From: an uncultured Mailhella sp.
GTDB taxonomy: Bacteria > Desulfobacterota > Desulfovibrionia > Desulfovibrionales > Desulfovibrionaceae
Assembly (NCBI GenBank): GCA_910579055.1
Contig: CAJTSU010000007.1
Coordinates: 11,778-46,893 of the forward strand
Direction: 5' to 3'
DNA: 35,116 nucleotides
Part shown: piece after piece, positions 16,420 to 24,878 of the stretch
Layout of the letters: each line of letters begins with the position of its first letter
Numbering within the stretch: position 1 is the stretch's first letter
Made by a program: the position numbers and the translations under genes
The notes under the pieces: generated by a model
The model's database searches: none
The model's input: only the letters and a program-made list of their open reading frames with translations
What the model was told of the DNA's origin: nothing

Positions 16420-16448
16420 TTGTTCAGAAAGACCGAGTTCCGTATCAT
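16420..16448 (+). promoter_or_regulatory. Sigma-70 promoter for the AsmA-family gene
   Basis: TTGTTC (16420-16425), a spacer of exactly 17 bases, and TATCAT (16443-16448). It gives a leader of about 80 bases before the ATG at 16533. Confidence 0.55.
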
Positions 16449-16532
16449 GGGGGTGTCGGAAAGCTCCGCGCAATCGCGAAGCGGATCGTTAAGCGGTACG
16501 AAAAGTACTCAACGCCGTCAAGAGGAGAGAAG

Positions 16533-19500
16533 ATGCGTATACGGCCGGGCATAATATTCCTGCTGCTCTGGGGTATTTTTCTTGCCGCAGCGGATGTCCT
16601 GTACCTGAAGTATCTTCAGCCCGCCCGTCTGGGAAAGACCATGGCGGGCATCCTGCATGACGCCACCGGCCTGACCCCGGTCATCGCTCGACTGTCCTTC
16701 AGCCTTGTTCCCCGGGCTGGAGTCGAAATACACGGGCTGACACTCCAGCCCGAAACCGGGCACGATATAACCATCAGCGCCGAATACTGCCGCGCGGAAC
16801 TCAGCTGGCTTTCTCTTCTGCGCCTGAAACCCGTGCTCCGCCGGGTGGAACTGCGTTCTCCCGTTTTTGACCTCAACTGGAAAAAAACGCCGGAGAACAG
16901 CAATTCCGGCGGCGTTCCCGATACTGCTCCGTCCGCGCGCGCATTATCCGACAAGCGGGAGGGAGCAAGAGACGGGACAGGAGGAGACGAGTCTTTTTCC
17001 TGGCCGCCTGAATTATCCGGCATGAGCCTTGTGCTGAAAAACGGAACAGTGCGAATCACAGAAGAACAGGGCACCCGGCGTCTGCTGCTGAGCGGCCTGA
17101 CGCTTGACGCGGCCTGGCCCGGCCTGCGGCGCGGGCATGCGGATATCCGGGTGGCACGCGCGGACATCGGCTGCGGAGAATATGTCACCGTCAGCCTGGG
17201 GCAGCTCCGGCTTACGGCACACGATATTGATATCCGCAGGGACGCCACCGTTTCCGCCGAACTGCGGCTTTCTCTCGACGCGCAGATGAACTCGCTGGAC
17301 GAAGCAATGGGGCACCGCATAGCTGATCCGTATCGCTATTTCCCCCTGCCCGAACCCGCGCGCCTCGGCCTTGGCATGGAGTTTTCCCTGAACCCGCTCA
17401 ATGCCGATTTCAGCAGTTCCGGCGAGCTTGAATTTCAGGCATTGCTCCCGATGAACAACCACCTTACGCCACTTTCGCTGAGTATCCCCTTTTCCTGCTC
17501 CAGCCCGGACAGTGTGGATCTGCGTGATATGCGCATCGGTTTCGACCAAGACAAAGCCATTCTGAACGGCACGCTTTCCGGCCTGGCGGCATTGACTCCC
17601 GCCTTGCGGGGTACTTTGGAAGTGGAACAATTCAGCCTGATCCGCTGGTTCGGCTTCGGGAGATCCATGCCCGCCGGGCTGCAACTGGCCCTTGACCGTA
17701 TCACTGGTCTGCTGGAGTTCAGGCTGACCCCGCAAGGCGTGGTCGTCCCCCGCCTGATCGCCCGTACCGAAGGCATGACGCTTGAAGGAGAAGGGGCCTG
17801 CGCCGATTTTTCCCATCCGGCCGTCACCATTTCCGGCACGCTGGAGCATGCATGCCTGGATCGCATCTTTCCTGAGCTTGGCGGGGCCGGAAAGGAAAAA
17901 TCGGCTCCGCTTCCTCCCGATCTGCCTCCCCCGGCATTGCCTCTTAATAACGACAAGGGCGACGACTCGCCCGCACCAGTAGGATACAAAATCCTGCTGC
18001 GCGCCAAGACAGCAGAAATCATCGGGCTGACGGCAAAGCAGGCCGTGTGCCTCATCACCCCCGCCCCCGGGGCGTCTCTTGACGCCATGCCCCAAGCTGA
18101 TCCTGATGCCCCCGCCCCGATGGACGCCGGGCACGGGGCGCTGCTGACCATCACCGTGAATGACCTTTACAAGGGCAATGTTTTTGCGCGCGTCCACCTC
18201 GACGACAAAAACCGTATCATGGCGGACGTGAAAAATGTGGCGATGCAATCTCCCGTTCGTATCCTTGCCGGTTTCCCCGCCGCCGGGGGAACGGCAGAAC
18301 TGAAGACGGATATTTCCTTCAGTGGAAAGACGCCAAGGGCAAGGCTGGAAAGCCTCAGCGGCAAGCTCGACGCCGTTCTTTCCAACGGCTTTCTTTCCGG
18401 CCGGGATGGAACCCGCCTGGCCTGTTCCGAGCTGGCTCTGGACGCCCGCGTCAAAGGCCGGAAAAAGGGCGGGACGGATAACGGAACCTTGCCCGCGGAA
18501 GCTGATTTTACAGGAGTCTGGGCCATATCTCTGAAAACGCCGGCCTGGAACGCCGGAGCCCGAACAGAAGCGACGCTGACCTTCAGCACAGCCACCGGGC
18601 TCCCCATACGCATGGCTCCCCAGAAAACCAGCATGGCCGCAGAATGGCCCTCGGGAGTATTCGCTTCCTCTGACAGAGCAAAAAAAGCGCCGGCTCTGAA
18701 AGTCTCCGGCACGGGCAGCGTAAGTTTCAACCTGCCTGACGGCACGCTGAAAAGCGAGGAAATGAACCTCTCCCTTCCGGGCGCGATTATCAGCGCGAAC
18801 GCCACATTGCGCGACCTGTACAACAGCCCCCTGCTTGATGCCGCACTTGATGTTGCGCTTGAGCGCCCGCGTCGGACGGCGGAAGCCCTGGGCTTTTCCC
18901 TGCCTGCGACGGAAGACCCGGCCAAATTCAGCAAGGCTCGGCTCCGAACCAGACTGAAAATGAGAAATAATGATATTTCCCTCGGAGATATCAAGGGCAG
19001 TGTGGATTCGGCCGCATTCTCCGGATCGGCGCAATGGAGGGCGACTCCCCGGCACGAGTTGCGGGCCGACGTAAAATTCGACCATCTGGATCTTGATGCC
19101 TACCTGCCCAAGCGAGAAAAGAAAGGCACTGCGTCCGGTCTTCTTCCCCTGGAATTTCTGAAAACGCATGAACTGAACGTGATGTTCCGTGCCGCGCGGC
19201 TGGATCTGTTCTCCACGCCGCTGCACAATATCACGATCCCCCTCACGCTGTCTGGCGGCCTTCTCAATATCGGAAACGTCACAGCCGCCCTTTCGGGGGG
19301 AGGAAACCTGCGCGGCGCGTTTCAGGGCAGACTTGAAGGTTCCCCGATGGCTCTGAACAGCCGTCTCCAGGTTCTATGGACCGGCGTTGACGCCCTTGCC
19401 GTCAGCAAGGAGCGCAAACAGGATACCCTGATCGCAGGCACGGGGAACGGCCAGATGAAACTGAGCGCCCGAATGCGACGCTGGAGCGACGCACTGACCC

Positions 19501-19961
19501 TCGCAAACGGAACCTGGAAATTTTCTATCCGGGAAGGGTACTTCAGCTCGGCAAACGCGGAAAAAAACGTGCCGGATCGGCAGACCGCAAGCAGTGCCGG
19601 ACAAGCACCGGCGCGCACCTCTTTTGAAATCCTCTCCGCTTCGGGCCAGGTCAAACAGGGGGTGGTCGAAAGCAGGAACTTCCTGCTGCGCGGCCCCATG
19701 CTCTCGGTCAGAGGGGGAGGCGTGCTGAACCTCGCCACCCATGCCATTTCAGCCGAAGCTACAGCCACCCTGTTCGGCGTGCCGGAAATCCCCATCCGCA
19801 TCCAGGGAACCCTGGACAAGCCGGAAACCTCCTACCAGCTCATCGGCGCGGTTACAAGCACCCTTGGCAATATCGGCGCCTCCACCCTCGATCTGGTGGG
19901 GAACGTCCTGACCGCGCCCTTCCGGATCTTCACCGGGAAAAAAACACTGAACAGACGTTAA
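16533..19961 (+). CDS. AsmA-family outer-membrane biogenesis / lipid transport protein
   Basis: A 1142-residue protein with an N-terminal signal anchor (residues 4-22, hydrophobic, after MRIRPG) and a long periplasmic body of repeating beta-strand segments, typical of AsmA/YhdP/TamB-like proteins that form hydrophobic grooves and shuttle phospholipids toward the outer membrane. The AsmA N-terminal domain covers roughly residues 25-130. The AsmA C-terminal-like region is near 950-1110, where LSASGQVKQGVVESRNFLLRG and MLSVRGGGVLNLATHAI resemble the conserved AsmA-2 module. Two low-complexity Pro/Asp inserts (near 460-490 and 530-560) may be disordered linkers. ATG at 16533 follows AGGAG; an open frame to 16377 overlaps the promoter. 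It is alone in its transcription unit. Confidence 0.88.
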   Translation: MRIRPGIIFLLLWGIFLAAADVLYLKYLQPARLGKTMAGILHDATGLTPVIARLSFSLVPRAGVEIHGLTLQPETGHDITISAEYCRAELSWLSLLRLKPVLRRVELRSPVFDLNWKKTPENSNSGGVPDTAPSARALSDKREGARDGTGGDESFSWPPELSGMSLVLKNGTVRITEEQGTRRLLLSGLTLDAAWPGLRRGHADIRVARADIGCGEYVTVSLGQLRLTAHDIDIRRDATVSAELRLSLDAQMNSLDEAMGHRIADPYRYFPLPEPARLGLGMEFSLNPLNADFSSSGELEFQALLPMNNHLTPLSLSIPFSCSSPDSVDLRDMRIGFDQDKAILNGTLSGLAALTPALRGTLEVEQFSLIRWFGFGRSMPAGLQLALDRITGLLEFRLTPQGVVVPRLIARTEGMTLEGEGACADFSHPAVTISGTLEHACLDRIFPELGGAGKEKSAPLPPDLPPPALPLNNDKGDDSPAPVGYKILLRAKTAEIIGLTAKQAVCLITPAPGASLDAMPQADPDAPAPMDAGHGALLTITVNDLYKGNVFARVHLDDKNRIMADVKNVAMQSPVRILAGFPAAGGTAELKTDISFSGKTPRARLESLSGKLDAVLSNGFLSGRDGTRLACSELALDARVKGRKKGGTDNGTLPAEADFTGVWAISLKTPAWNAGARTEATLTFSTATGLPIRMAPQKTSMAAEWPSGVFASSDRAKKAPALKVSGTGSVSFNLPDGTLKSEEMNLSLPGAIISANATLRDLYNSPLLDAALDVALERPRRTAEALGFSLPATEDPAKFSKARLRTRLKMRNNDISLGDIKGSVDSAAFSGSAQWRATPRHELRADVKFDHLDLDAYLPKREKKGTASGLLPLEFLKTHELNVMFRAARLDLFSTPLHNITIPLTLSGGLLNIGNVTAALSGGGNLRGAFQGRLEGSPMALNSRLQVLWTGVDALAVSKERKQDTLIAGTGNGQMKLSARMRRWSDALTLANGTWKFSIREGYFSSANAEKNVPDRQTASSAGQAPARTSFEILSASGQVKQGVVESRNFLLRGPMLSVRGGGVLNLATHAISAEATATLFGVPEIPIRIQGTLDKPETSYQLIGAVTSTLGNIGASTLDLVGNVLTAPFRIFTGKKTLNRR

Positions 19962-19971
19962 CCCGGGTTTG

Positions 19972-19989
19972 GAGGGGCCGCGCCCCCTC
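19972..19989. terminator. Short GC hairpin between convergent asmA-like and TPR genes
   Basis: GAGGGG (19972-19977) and CCCCTC (19984-19989) with a 6-nt loop lie in the 45-base gap between two convergent genes. The T-run is poor (TTC), so efficiency is doubtful, but the position suits a bidirectional terminator. Confidence 0.4.
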
Positions 19990-20006
19990 TTCAATAACGT
20001 CCGGCG

Positions 20007-20789
20007 TCAACGGCACAGCGCGAGGTTATGGCGCAAGCCTTCTATGGCGGCCCCTTCCGTGCGGCCGGCCATTGCGTAACAGCGCAAGGCCTCTTCCAGC
20101 GCCGCGGCCGCCTCTTCCCTGTGCCCTGCCGCTGCCAATGCCGTGCCCAGATTTCCCAGACAGAAGGCCGTGTCCGGGCCGGCTCCGCATACCTTCCTCC
20201 GGATATTCACCGCCGCCCGATGCAACGCGCACCCGGCCTCCAAGTCGCCCCGCTCTTCCGCAATGCGCCCGAGGTTGTTCAGACAGGTGGACATGGCGAA
20301 CCCTTCGGGCTCCAGGCGTTCCAGCATGGTTTTTGCCCGCAGGGACAAAGCTTTCGCTTCCGCCAGATTGCCCGCCTCATAATAGGAAGCGGAAAGGCGG
20401 ATCAAGGCGTCCGCCACGGGCAGGCAACATTCTCCAGACTGCGCGATCAGCGCGTCCAGAGCTTTCTTTCCTACCGTGATGCTCTCGTCGAAGCGGCCCG
20501 CTGACTGAAGAATGAAGGAGAGATTCTGCTGTGCCGCCAGGCTGGCGGGGTGCCCGGCTCCGAACTCGCGGCTCAGAATTTCCCACGCCTCACGCAGCAG
20601 ATCCACAGCCTCCCCTTCGCGATGCAGGGCATGCAGGCATCTGCCCATGCCCTGCAACACCAGGGCGCGCCGCGCGGGAACAAGGTCTTTCTCACCAAGC
20701 AGCCGCGCAAACACGCGGCGAGCACCTTCCGCATCGCCCTTTCCCAGCAGATTGCCCGCCCATTCATATTCCGTCTTGAATGTATCCAT
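20007..20789 (-). CDS. Tetratricopeptide-repeat protein, partner of DUF4037 gene
   Basis: A 260-residue soluble protein made almost wholly of helical TPR-like repeats of 34-42 residues, for example ARRALVLQGMGRCLHALHRE, HPASLAAQQNLSFILQSAGRF, CLNNLGRIAEERGDLEAGCA and CLGNLGTALAAAGHREEAA. The 42-residue spacing resembles the Kinesin-light-chain/TPR_10-12 variants. No signal peptide or catalytic domain is seen, so it is probably a scaffold or effector-binding protein. The ATG at 20789 has AAGG about 8 bases upstream, and the gene begins 20 bases after the DUF4037 stop, so the two are one operon. A functional partnership with the nucleotidyltransferase-like protein is likely, though its nature is unknown. 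Confidence 0.8.
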   Translation of the reverse strand: MDTFKTEYEWAGNLLGKGDAEGARRVFARLLGEKDLVPARRALVLQGMGRCLHALHREGEAVDLLREAWEILSREFGAGHPASLAAQQNLSFILQSAGRFDESITVGKKALDALIAQSGECCLPVADALIRLSASYYEAGNLAEAKALSLRAKTMLERLEPEGFAMSTCLNNLGRIAEERGDLEAGCALHRAAVNIRRKVCGAGPDTAFCLGNLGTALAAAGHREEAAAALEEALRCYAMAGRTEGAAIEGLRHNLALCR

Positions 20790-20809
20790 AAAAACCTTTC
20801 CCGTTTTCG

Positions 20810-21763
20810 TCAGTCTTCCAGCAGGTTCAGCCTGGCAATTTCCGGGTCGGAAATCCGCGCAGCCAACTGCGGCCCATGTGCCCACAACCAGGAATCTTTT
20901 TCGCTGGAAAGCCCCTGCTCCCGCAGTGCCGCTGCAAAACGGGCACACAATTCCTCCACTTCACGGCAAACGGTTTCCCCCCCGCCGTGCACCAGAGGCG
21001 TTGAAGCTATTCTTTTCAGTGCTTGCGCCGATGATTCCCCCATGAACGGCAACCCCTGTCCGATATGCCAGGCCCATTTATAGAAAGGCATGTAGCGCCT
21101 GTTCAGCAAAAACAACATTCCCAAAGCGGCCTCGACAAAACGGCTTACAGCCAGCATGGCGCAAACCGTCTCGCCGCGCCGCAGCGCACGCGGGAGATTA
21201 TACTGCCCGGCCTGGGCCATGTTCATGCACCGTGCAGCCAGTTTTTTCAGCCACACATCCTGCGGATAATAGTTCAGCAAGGCATGACGCCATGCGGAAA
21301 AATCTCCCTTTCCGTCCGTAAATACTTCGCCGTTGGTACAGGCCGCCAGCGCGTGCTCGGGAATATTCCTCCATTCCTGCCGGCTTTCCGGGATACGGCG
21401 CAGGCCGGTAAATCGGGCATAAAAAACCTCTATGGCCAAAGGCCCTACCCTTCCCATACGGGATTCAGGCCGCATACGCGACGGGTACCCGGCGAACGAA
21501 GCGGGCAATTCGGCCAAAGCGGCATTCAGGCGGGAAGCGCCGGCGGCAAGTTCCGCCTCGGGCAGCCAGATGCAGAACGCAGGCCCCCAGTCATGGTCGC
21601 GGGAAAATTCGTCATCGCAACCGAAGCACTCCGAACCTTCGCCCACCAGTCCCACCGCCGCAGCGTCCATAATATCAGGAACCGCCTCACGCAAACGAGC
21701 CTCACAGGAACGAAAAAAAGCCCTGGCCAGCGGAAGCCCTCGCATCTCGCTTGTTTCTTGCAT
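20810..21763 (-). CDS. DUF4037 protein, nucleotidyltransferase-fold enzyme of unknown substrate
   Basis: A 317-residue protein with the DUF4037 signature. Residues 40-60 read GEGSECFGCDDEFSRDHDWG, which fits the polymerase-beta nucleotidyltransferase pattern: Gly-Ser at 43-44, then the Asp-x-Asp pair at 56 and 58. A third acidic residue may be the Glu in GPLAIEVFY. The helical remainder (RALRRGETVCAMLAVSRFVEAALGMLFLLNRRY) resembles the C-terminal helical domain of aminoglycoside-type and HEPN-associated transferases. It may move a nucleotide onto a protein, RNA or small molecule. The start is at 21763 (GGAG 8 bases upstream), after a promoter at 21792-21820. Next in the operon is a TPR gene, and the DUF4125 gene is divergent. 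Confidence 0.82.
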   Translation of the reverse strand: MQETSEMRGLPLARAFFRSCEARLREAVPDIMDAAAVGLVGEGSECFGCDDEFSRDHDWGPAFCIWLPEAELAAGASRLNAALAELPASFAGYPSRMRPESRMGRVGPLAIEVFYARFTGLRRIPESRQEWRNIPEHALAACTNGEVFTDGKGDFSAWRHALLNYYPQDVWLKKLAARCMNMAQAGQYNLPRALRRGETVCAMLAVSRFVEAALGMLFLLNRRYMPFYKWAWHIGQGLPFMGESSAQALKRIASTPLVHGGGETVCREVEELCARFAAALREQGLSSEKDSWLWAHGPQLAARISDPEIARLNLLED

Positions 21764-21791
21764 ATGATGTTCTCCATGGAGCATTTTTTTT

Positions 21792-21820
21792 ATTATGAGG
21801 AAGAGCAGACAGGCTTGCAA
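21792..21820 (-). promoter_or_regulatory. Promoter for the DUF4037-TPR operon
   Basis: Read on the minus strand: TTGCAA (21820-21815), a 17-base spacer, CATAAT (21797-21792). Transcription would begin about 20 bases before the ATG at 21763. TTGCAA is self-complementary, so it could be contacted from both sides of this 127-base divergent region. The palindrome CTCCATGGAG at 21772-21781 covers the ribosome binding site. Confidence 0.55.
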
Positions 21821-21890
21821 CAGAAAAGAAATCGTGCCATGCACCTTCTTATACTGCTTTGCCGCCGCGCGGCTTTTCGGGAGAATCATC

Positions 21891-22502
21891 ATGACAAAGG
21901 AACTTATTGACCGGATCGTTGATAAAGAATGGAAGATGTTCGACCTGGTGCGGAATGAAGGCGGACGGGCCTCATGTCAGAACGACCCCGCCACATTTCG
22001 CATCATGCGTTCCAGCCAGTTCATGACCTGGCCGCAAGACCTGCTGCAAAGCTATCTTGCCGATCTTGAGGCCGCAGAGCGCGCGGGCCGCAATCTGCTG
22101 ACGGAAAAATACGCGTTTATGATGGAATCCACGGCACCGCTCGAATTCCGGCGCATCCGCCACATGTTACCGGCCCACGACAAGGAAGTTCTTGAATTTA
22201 TTAAAGAAATAGTAAATATTCATGTAAACTGGGAACGCCGCACCGATCTGGCCTATCCTCACGTCCGCTCCAAGGGCCGCCCTCTGACCAGCGATGAAGA
22301 TCGTCCCGATGTGACCTCCTTTGAAACCTACCTGACCGGTGAACTGAAAACATGGTCCAGGCCCACCCTGACCCGGTATCTGGCGTTTACCCGCGAGTGC
22401 CTGCGTCAGGGACGCAATCTGGCCGAAGAGACAGGAGACAACATGGCCCGCGCATACGGATACGCCTCCATGCGTGACGCAGAGAAAAAGAGCGCTCACT
22501 GA
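21891..22502 (+). CDS. DUF4125 family protein
   Basis: A 203-residue soluble protein recognised as DUF4125 from the block at about residues 15-75: WKMFDLVRNEGGRASCQND, TFRIMRSSQFMTW, LQSYLADLEAAERAGRNLL and EKYAFMMEST. The middle (IKEIVNIHVNWERRTDLAYPHV) and the tail (SFETYLTGELKTWSRPTLTRY) are also family-like. No catalytic motif is obvious; conserved Cys, Asp, Arg and Trp residues hint at an enzyme or a ligand-binding protein. The ATG at 21891 follows GGGAG by 7 bases. It is divergent from the DUF4037-TPR operon and 36 bases before a Crp/Fnr regulator. I know of no experimentally defined function. Confidence 0.82.
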   Translation: MTKELIDRIVDKEWKMFDLVRNEGGRASCQNDPATFRIMRSSQFMTWPQDLLQSYLADLEAAERAGRNLLTEKYAFMMESTAPLEFRRIRHMLPAHDKEVLEFIKEIVNIHVNWERRTDLAYPHVRSKGRPLTSDEDRPDVTSFETYLTGELKTWSRPTLTRYLAFTRECLRQGRNLAEETGDNMARAYGYASMRDAEKKSAH

Positions 22503-22538
22503 AAAAAGCATTACGCAGCCTTACTCATAGAGAAAAAT

Positions 22539-23255
22539 ATGGAAAACCATCTTTGCATCCAGGAAGGGCCGGTCTTCCGTATTCGCGAACTGAACAGCCC
22601 GTGGCGTTCCATATTGCATCTCGGTCAGAGGCAGGTGGTCAAAAAATCATGGCAATGGGCAAACGCGGCGGACACCTTTTCCTTTCTGCACCGGGGGCAA
22701 GTGCGCCTGCGTAACCGGCCCGAACACGGCAAGGAACAAATACTTCTGCGCATCGAGCAGGGCTGCCTGTTCCGTGAGGTGCCTTTCCTCCATGTCTCCC
22801 TGCTCTACCCGGCGCTGTTTGAAGCCGTGGAACCGTGTGAAGTGTATGATTTCCCCCGCGCCTGGTTGCAGGATCCCAAATTCGCCCATGATTACCCTGA
22901 CCTTGTGTGCAATCTGATCTCGTCTGTGGGGATCAAGGCCGGAGCTTTTTACTGCCAGTTGACGGAACGCGCCGAACAGTCGCCCAAAGCCCTGGTGTGC
23001 CGCTATCTGCACCGCATGATGAGGGACAGGGCACAGCCCTGCTTTAACCCCGGCATTTCCCAGTCCGACCTGGCCTCACATCTTGGCCTGCACCGCAGCA
23101 CCGTGTGCCGCATTCTTAAAGAACTGCGCGAATCGGGCATCCTCGGCCGCTTCACGCCGTGCAAAGTAGAAATTCTGAACCCGGAGGCGCTAGGCGCCCT
23201 GTGCGACATCCCCCGAGTATCCGCCCCCCGGCCCGCGTCCCCCCTTTTCAAGTAA
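22539..23255 (+). CDS. Crp/Fnr-family transcriptional regulator
   Basis: A 238-residue regulator with an N-terminal cyclic-nucleotide-binding-like beta barrel (about residues 20-115, including FSFLHRGQVRLRNR) and a C-terminal winged helix. The helix-turn-helix is SDLASHLGLHRSTVCRILKELRESGIL at about residues 175-201. It lacks the N-terminal cysteine cluster of Fnr and the cAMP-binding residues of Crp, so its ligand cannot be told. It follows the DUF4125 gene by 36 bases, most likely in one transcript, and may control that divergent unit or the dpaL gene downstream. The ribosome binding site is weak (AGAGAAAAAT before ATG). The proline-rich tail (RVSAPRPASPLFK) is unusual. Confidence 0.87.
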   Translation: MENHLCIQEGPVFRIRELNSPWRSILHLGQRQVVKKSWQWANAADTFSFLHRGQVRLRNRPEHGKEQILLRIEQGCLFREVPFLHVSLLYPALFEAVEPCEVYDFPRAWLQDPKFAHDYPDLVCNLISSVGIKAGAFYCQLTERAEQSPKALVCRYLHRMMRDRAQPCFNPGISQSDLASHLGLHRSTVCRILKELRESGILGRFTPCKVEILNPEALGALCDIPRVSAPRPASPLFK

Positions 23256-23299
23256 CCACGGCCACCGCCAGAGCGGCTTGACGGAAAGGCATGGCCGGC

Positions 23300-23386
23300 A
23301 AAACAAGAGCTCCGGCTTCAGGCGTGAAACCGCCGGGCCGGAACATAGGCTCTGCCCTGCGGATACGTTCAACAGCAGAATGCTCT
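23300..23386 (+). repeat. MITE-like dispersed repeat R2, copy D (3' part)
   Basis: Contains GAGCTCCGGCTTCAGGCGTGAAACC, GGAACATAGG, GATACGTTCAACAGCA and the terminal AGAATGCTCT, all in the order seen in copies B, C and E. The left boundary is unclear and the first half seems to be lost. The right terminus is only a few bases before the AGAGG ribosome binding site of dpaL. At 23265-23288 it is preceded by the 24-mer also found at 15299-15322. Confidence 0.7.
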
Positions 23387-23399
23387 CAAGAGGTTTTCC

Positions 23400-24617
23400 A
23401 TGACACTGGACATTTATTACAACCCCGCGCGCAAAGCTTCCGGACAAGGCGCTCCGCTAAACGCCCTCATGCCCGATACAGCCGAAGAAGTCCGCGCATT
23501 TCATAAAACGTTCAAGGAATACGCGCCCACGCCGTTGCATGATCTTCCGCATCTGGCCAAAGATTTTGGCCTGGGGCGCATTCTGGTCAAGGATGAATCC
23601 CTGCGCTTCGGACTTAATGCCTTCAAGGTGTTGGGCGGCTCCTACGCCATCGGCAGATACCTGGCCGACAAACTGGGGCGGCCGCTCTCTTCACTCAGCC
23701 GGGAGATTCTCTGTTCCCCCGACATACGCAGTCAAACCGGCGATCTCACCTTTGCCGCCACCACGGACGGCAATCACGGGCGCGGCGTGGCCTGGACGGC
23801 CCGGCAGCTCGGGCAGAAGGCCGTCGTCTACATGCCCAAGGGCTCCGCGCAGAGCCGGGTGGACAATATCCGCGCCCTCGGAGCGGAATGCCGCGTTACC
23901 GACCTCAACTACGATGACTCCGTGCGCATGACCTGGGATCAGGCGCGCGAACACGGCTGGGTCATGGTGCAGGACACGGCCTGGGACGGGTACGAAGATA
24001 TTCCCGCCTGGATTATGCAGGGCTACACCACCCTGGCGGTGGAAACGCTGGAACAAATGCACGCGCGCGGCTTGCAGGCCCCCAGCCATGTATTCCTTCA
24101 GGCGGGCGTCGGCTCCTTTGCCGGAGCCGTACTCGGTTACTTTGCCGCCGCCCTCGGGCCGGACATGCCCACCTTTGTCATTGTCGAACCGCACAAGGCC
24201 AACTGCATTTATACTTCCGCCCGTTCGGCGGACGGCAGGCCCCATTCCGTCACCGGTGACCTGGATACACTCATGGCCGGTCTGGCCTGCGGCGCCCCCA
24301 GCACCATAAGCTGGCCGATACTGCGTGATTACGCCACCGCCTGCATTTCCTGCCCGGATTACACGGCCGCCAACGGCATGCGCATCCTCGCCGCGCCCCT
24401 GCGCGGCGACGCGCCCATTCTGTCCGGCGAATCCGGAGCAGCCACCACGGGCGTTGTCCAGTGGATCATGCAGTCAAAAGACGGCGAGGAAGCCCGTGAA
24501 AGGCTCGGACTGAATGAATCCTCTACCGTACTGCTTGTAAGTACGGAAGGCGACACATCTCCGGCCGCCTACCGCGATGTGGTGTGGTTCGGCAAGCATA
24601 ACCGCTGGTCTGAGTAG
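23400..24617 (+). CDS. dpaL: 2,3-diaminopropionate ammonia-lyase
   Basis: A 405-residue fold-type II PLP enzyme that cleaves 2,3-diaminopropionate to pyruvate and two ammonia, through an aminoacrylate intermediate. The Schiff-base lysine is Lys76 in FGLNAFKVLGG. TTDGNHGRGVAW (121-132) holds the second catalytic residue Asp123, and QAGVGSFAGA (234-243) is the phosphate-binding loop. Length and motifs match the YgeX/DpaL family closely. The gene starts just downstream of the end of R2 copy D, with AGAGG 7 bases before ATG. A RidA remnant and a strong terminator follow. RidA normally clears aminoacrylate made by such enzymes. The role is probably use of diaminopropionate as a carbon and nitrogen source. 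Confidence 0.94.
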   Translation: MTLDIYYNPARKASGQGAPLNALMPDTAEEVRAFHKTFKEYAPTPLHDLPHLAKDFGLGRILVKDESLRFGLNAFKVLGGSYAIGRYLADKLGRPLSSLSREILCSPDIRSQTGDLTFAATTDGNHGRGVAWTARQLGQKAVVYMPKGSAQSRVDNIRALGAECRVTDLNYDDSVRMTWDQAREHGWVMVQDTAWDGYEDIPAWIMQGYTTLAVETLEQMHARGLQAPSHVFLQAGVGSFAGAVLGYFAAALGPDMPTFVIVEPHKANCIYTSARSADGRPHSVTGDLDTLMAGLACGAPSTISWPILRDYATACISCPDYTAANGMRILAAPLRGDAPILSGESGAATTGVVQWIMQSKDGEEARERLGLNESSTVLLVSTEGDTSPAAYRDVVWFGKHNRWSE

Positions 24618-24639
24618 CGCATCCGCCGGCTCAACGCGC

Positions 24640-24815
24640 AGCCCCATATTCCTGTTCACCGGAAGAAGTCGTCACCCTTTGCCGGGCGCTGACGCGGTAA
24701 AACCGGAGGCGCAGCGAGCCTCAAGCAGCCCCGGCAGTCCCTGTCCAATCTGAAGGCCGTGCTGGAAGCCGCCGGTTCCGGCATGGACAACATGGCCCGT
24801 GTCCCGGTTTCCGCC
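24640..24815 (+). pseudogene. Remnant of a RidA (Rid/YjgF/UK114) family gene
   Basis: In the frame beginning at 24696 the translation includes KQPRQSLSNLKAVLEAAG followed by SGMDNMARVPVS, a clear match to the centre of RidA proteins (TRQALENLKAVLEAAG type). A TGA lies two codons before 24696. Upstream, in the next frame, IFLFTGRSRHPLPGADA (about 24640-24695) resembles the RidA segment LLFTSGQIPLDPATG, so a frameshift separates the halves. Both ends are lost; a complete RidA has ~125 residues. It lies 22 bases or more after dpaL and merges into the terminator. The functional enzyme may be encoded elsewhere. Confidence 0.7.
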
Positions 24816-24835
24816 GGGGGTGCGGGCCTTTTTTT
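24794..24835 (+). terminator. Rho-independent terminator of the dpaL transcript
   Basis: GGCCCG (24794-24799) pairs with CGGGCC (24823-24828) and inner CCCGG with CCGGG, followed by seven T (24829-24835). This is a strong intrinsic terminator about 180 bases after the dpaL stop codon. Confidence 0.8.
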
Positions 24836-24878
24836 GTGTCCGACGTCGTGTCCTCGAACATTCTGCTCCTGAAAGTAC

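Noticed and set aside
17013..19226. A 737-codon minus-strand open frame inside the AsmA-family gene
   Set aside because: An antisense shadow of a GC-rich gene. It lacks any recognisable domain, and the plus-strand protein has clear AsmA-like features.
21772..21781. CTCCATGGAG as a translation-control hairpin over the DUF4037 ribosome binding site
   Set aside because: The palindrome has no spacer, so at most a 3-bp stem could form. It may be a protein site or chance, so it is only mentioned with the promoter.
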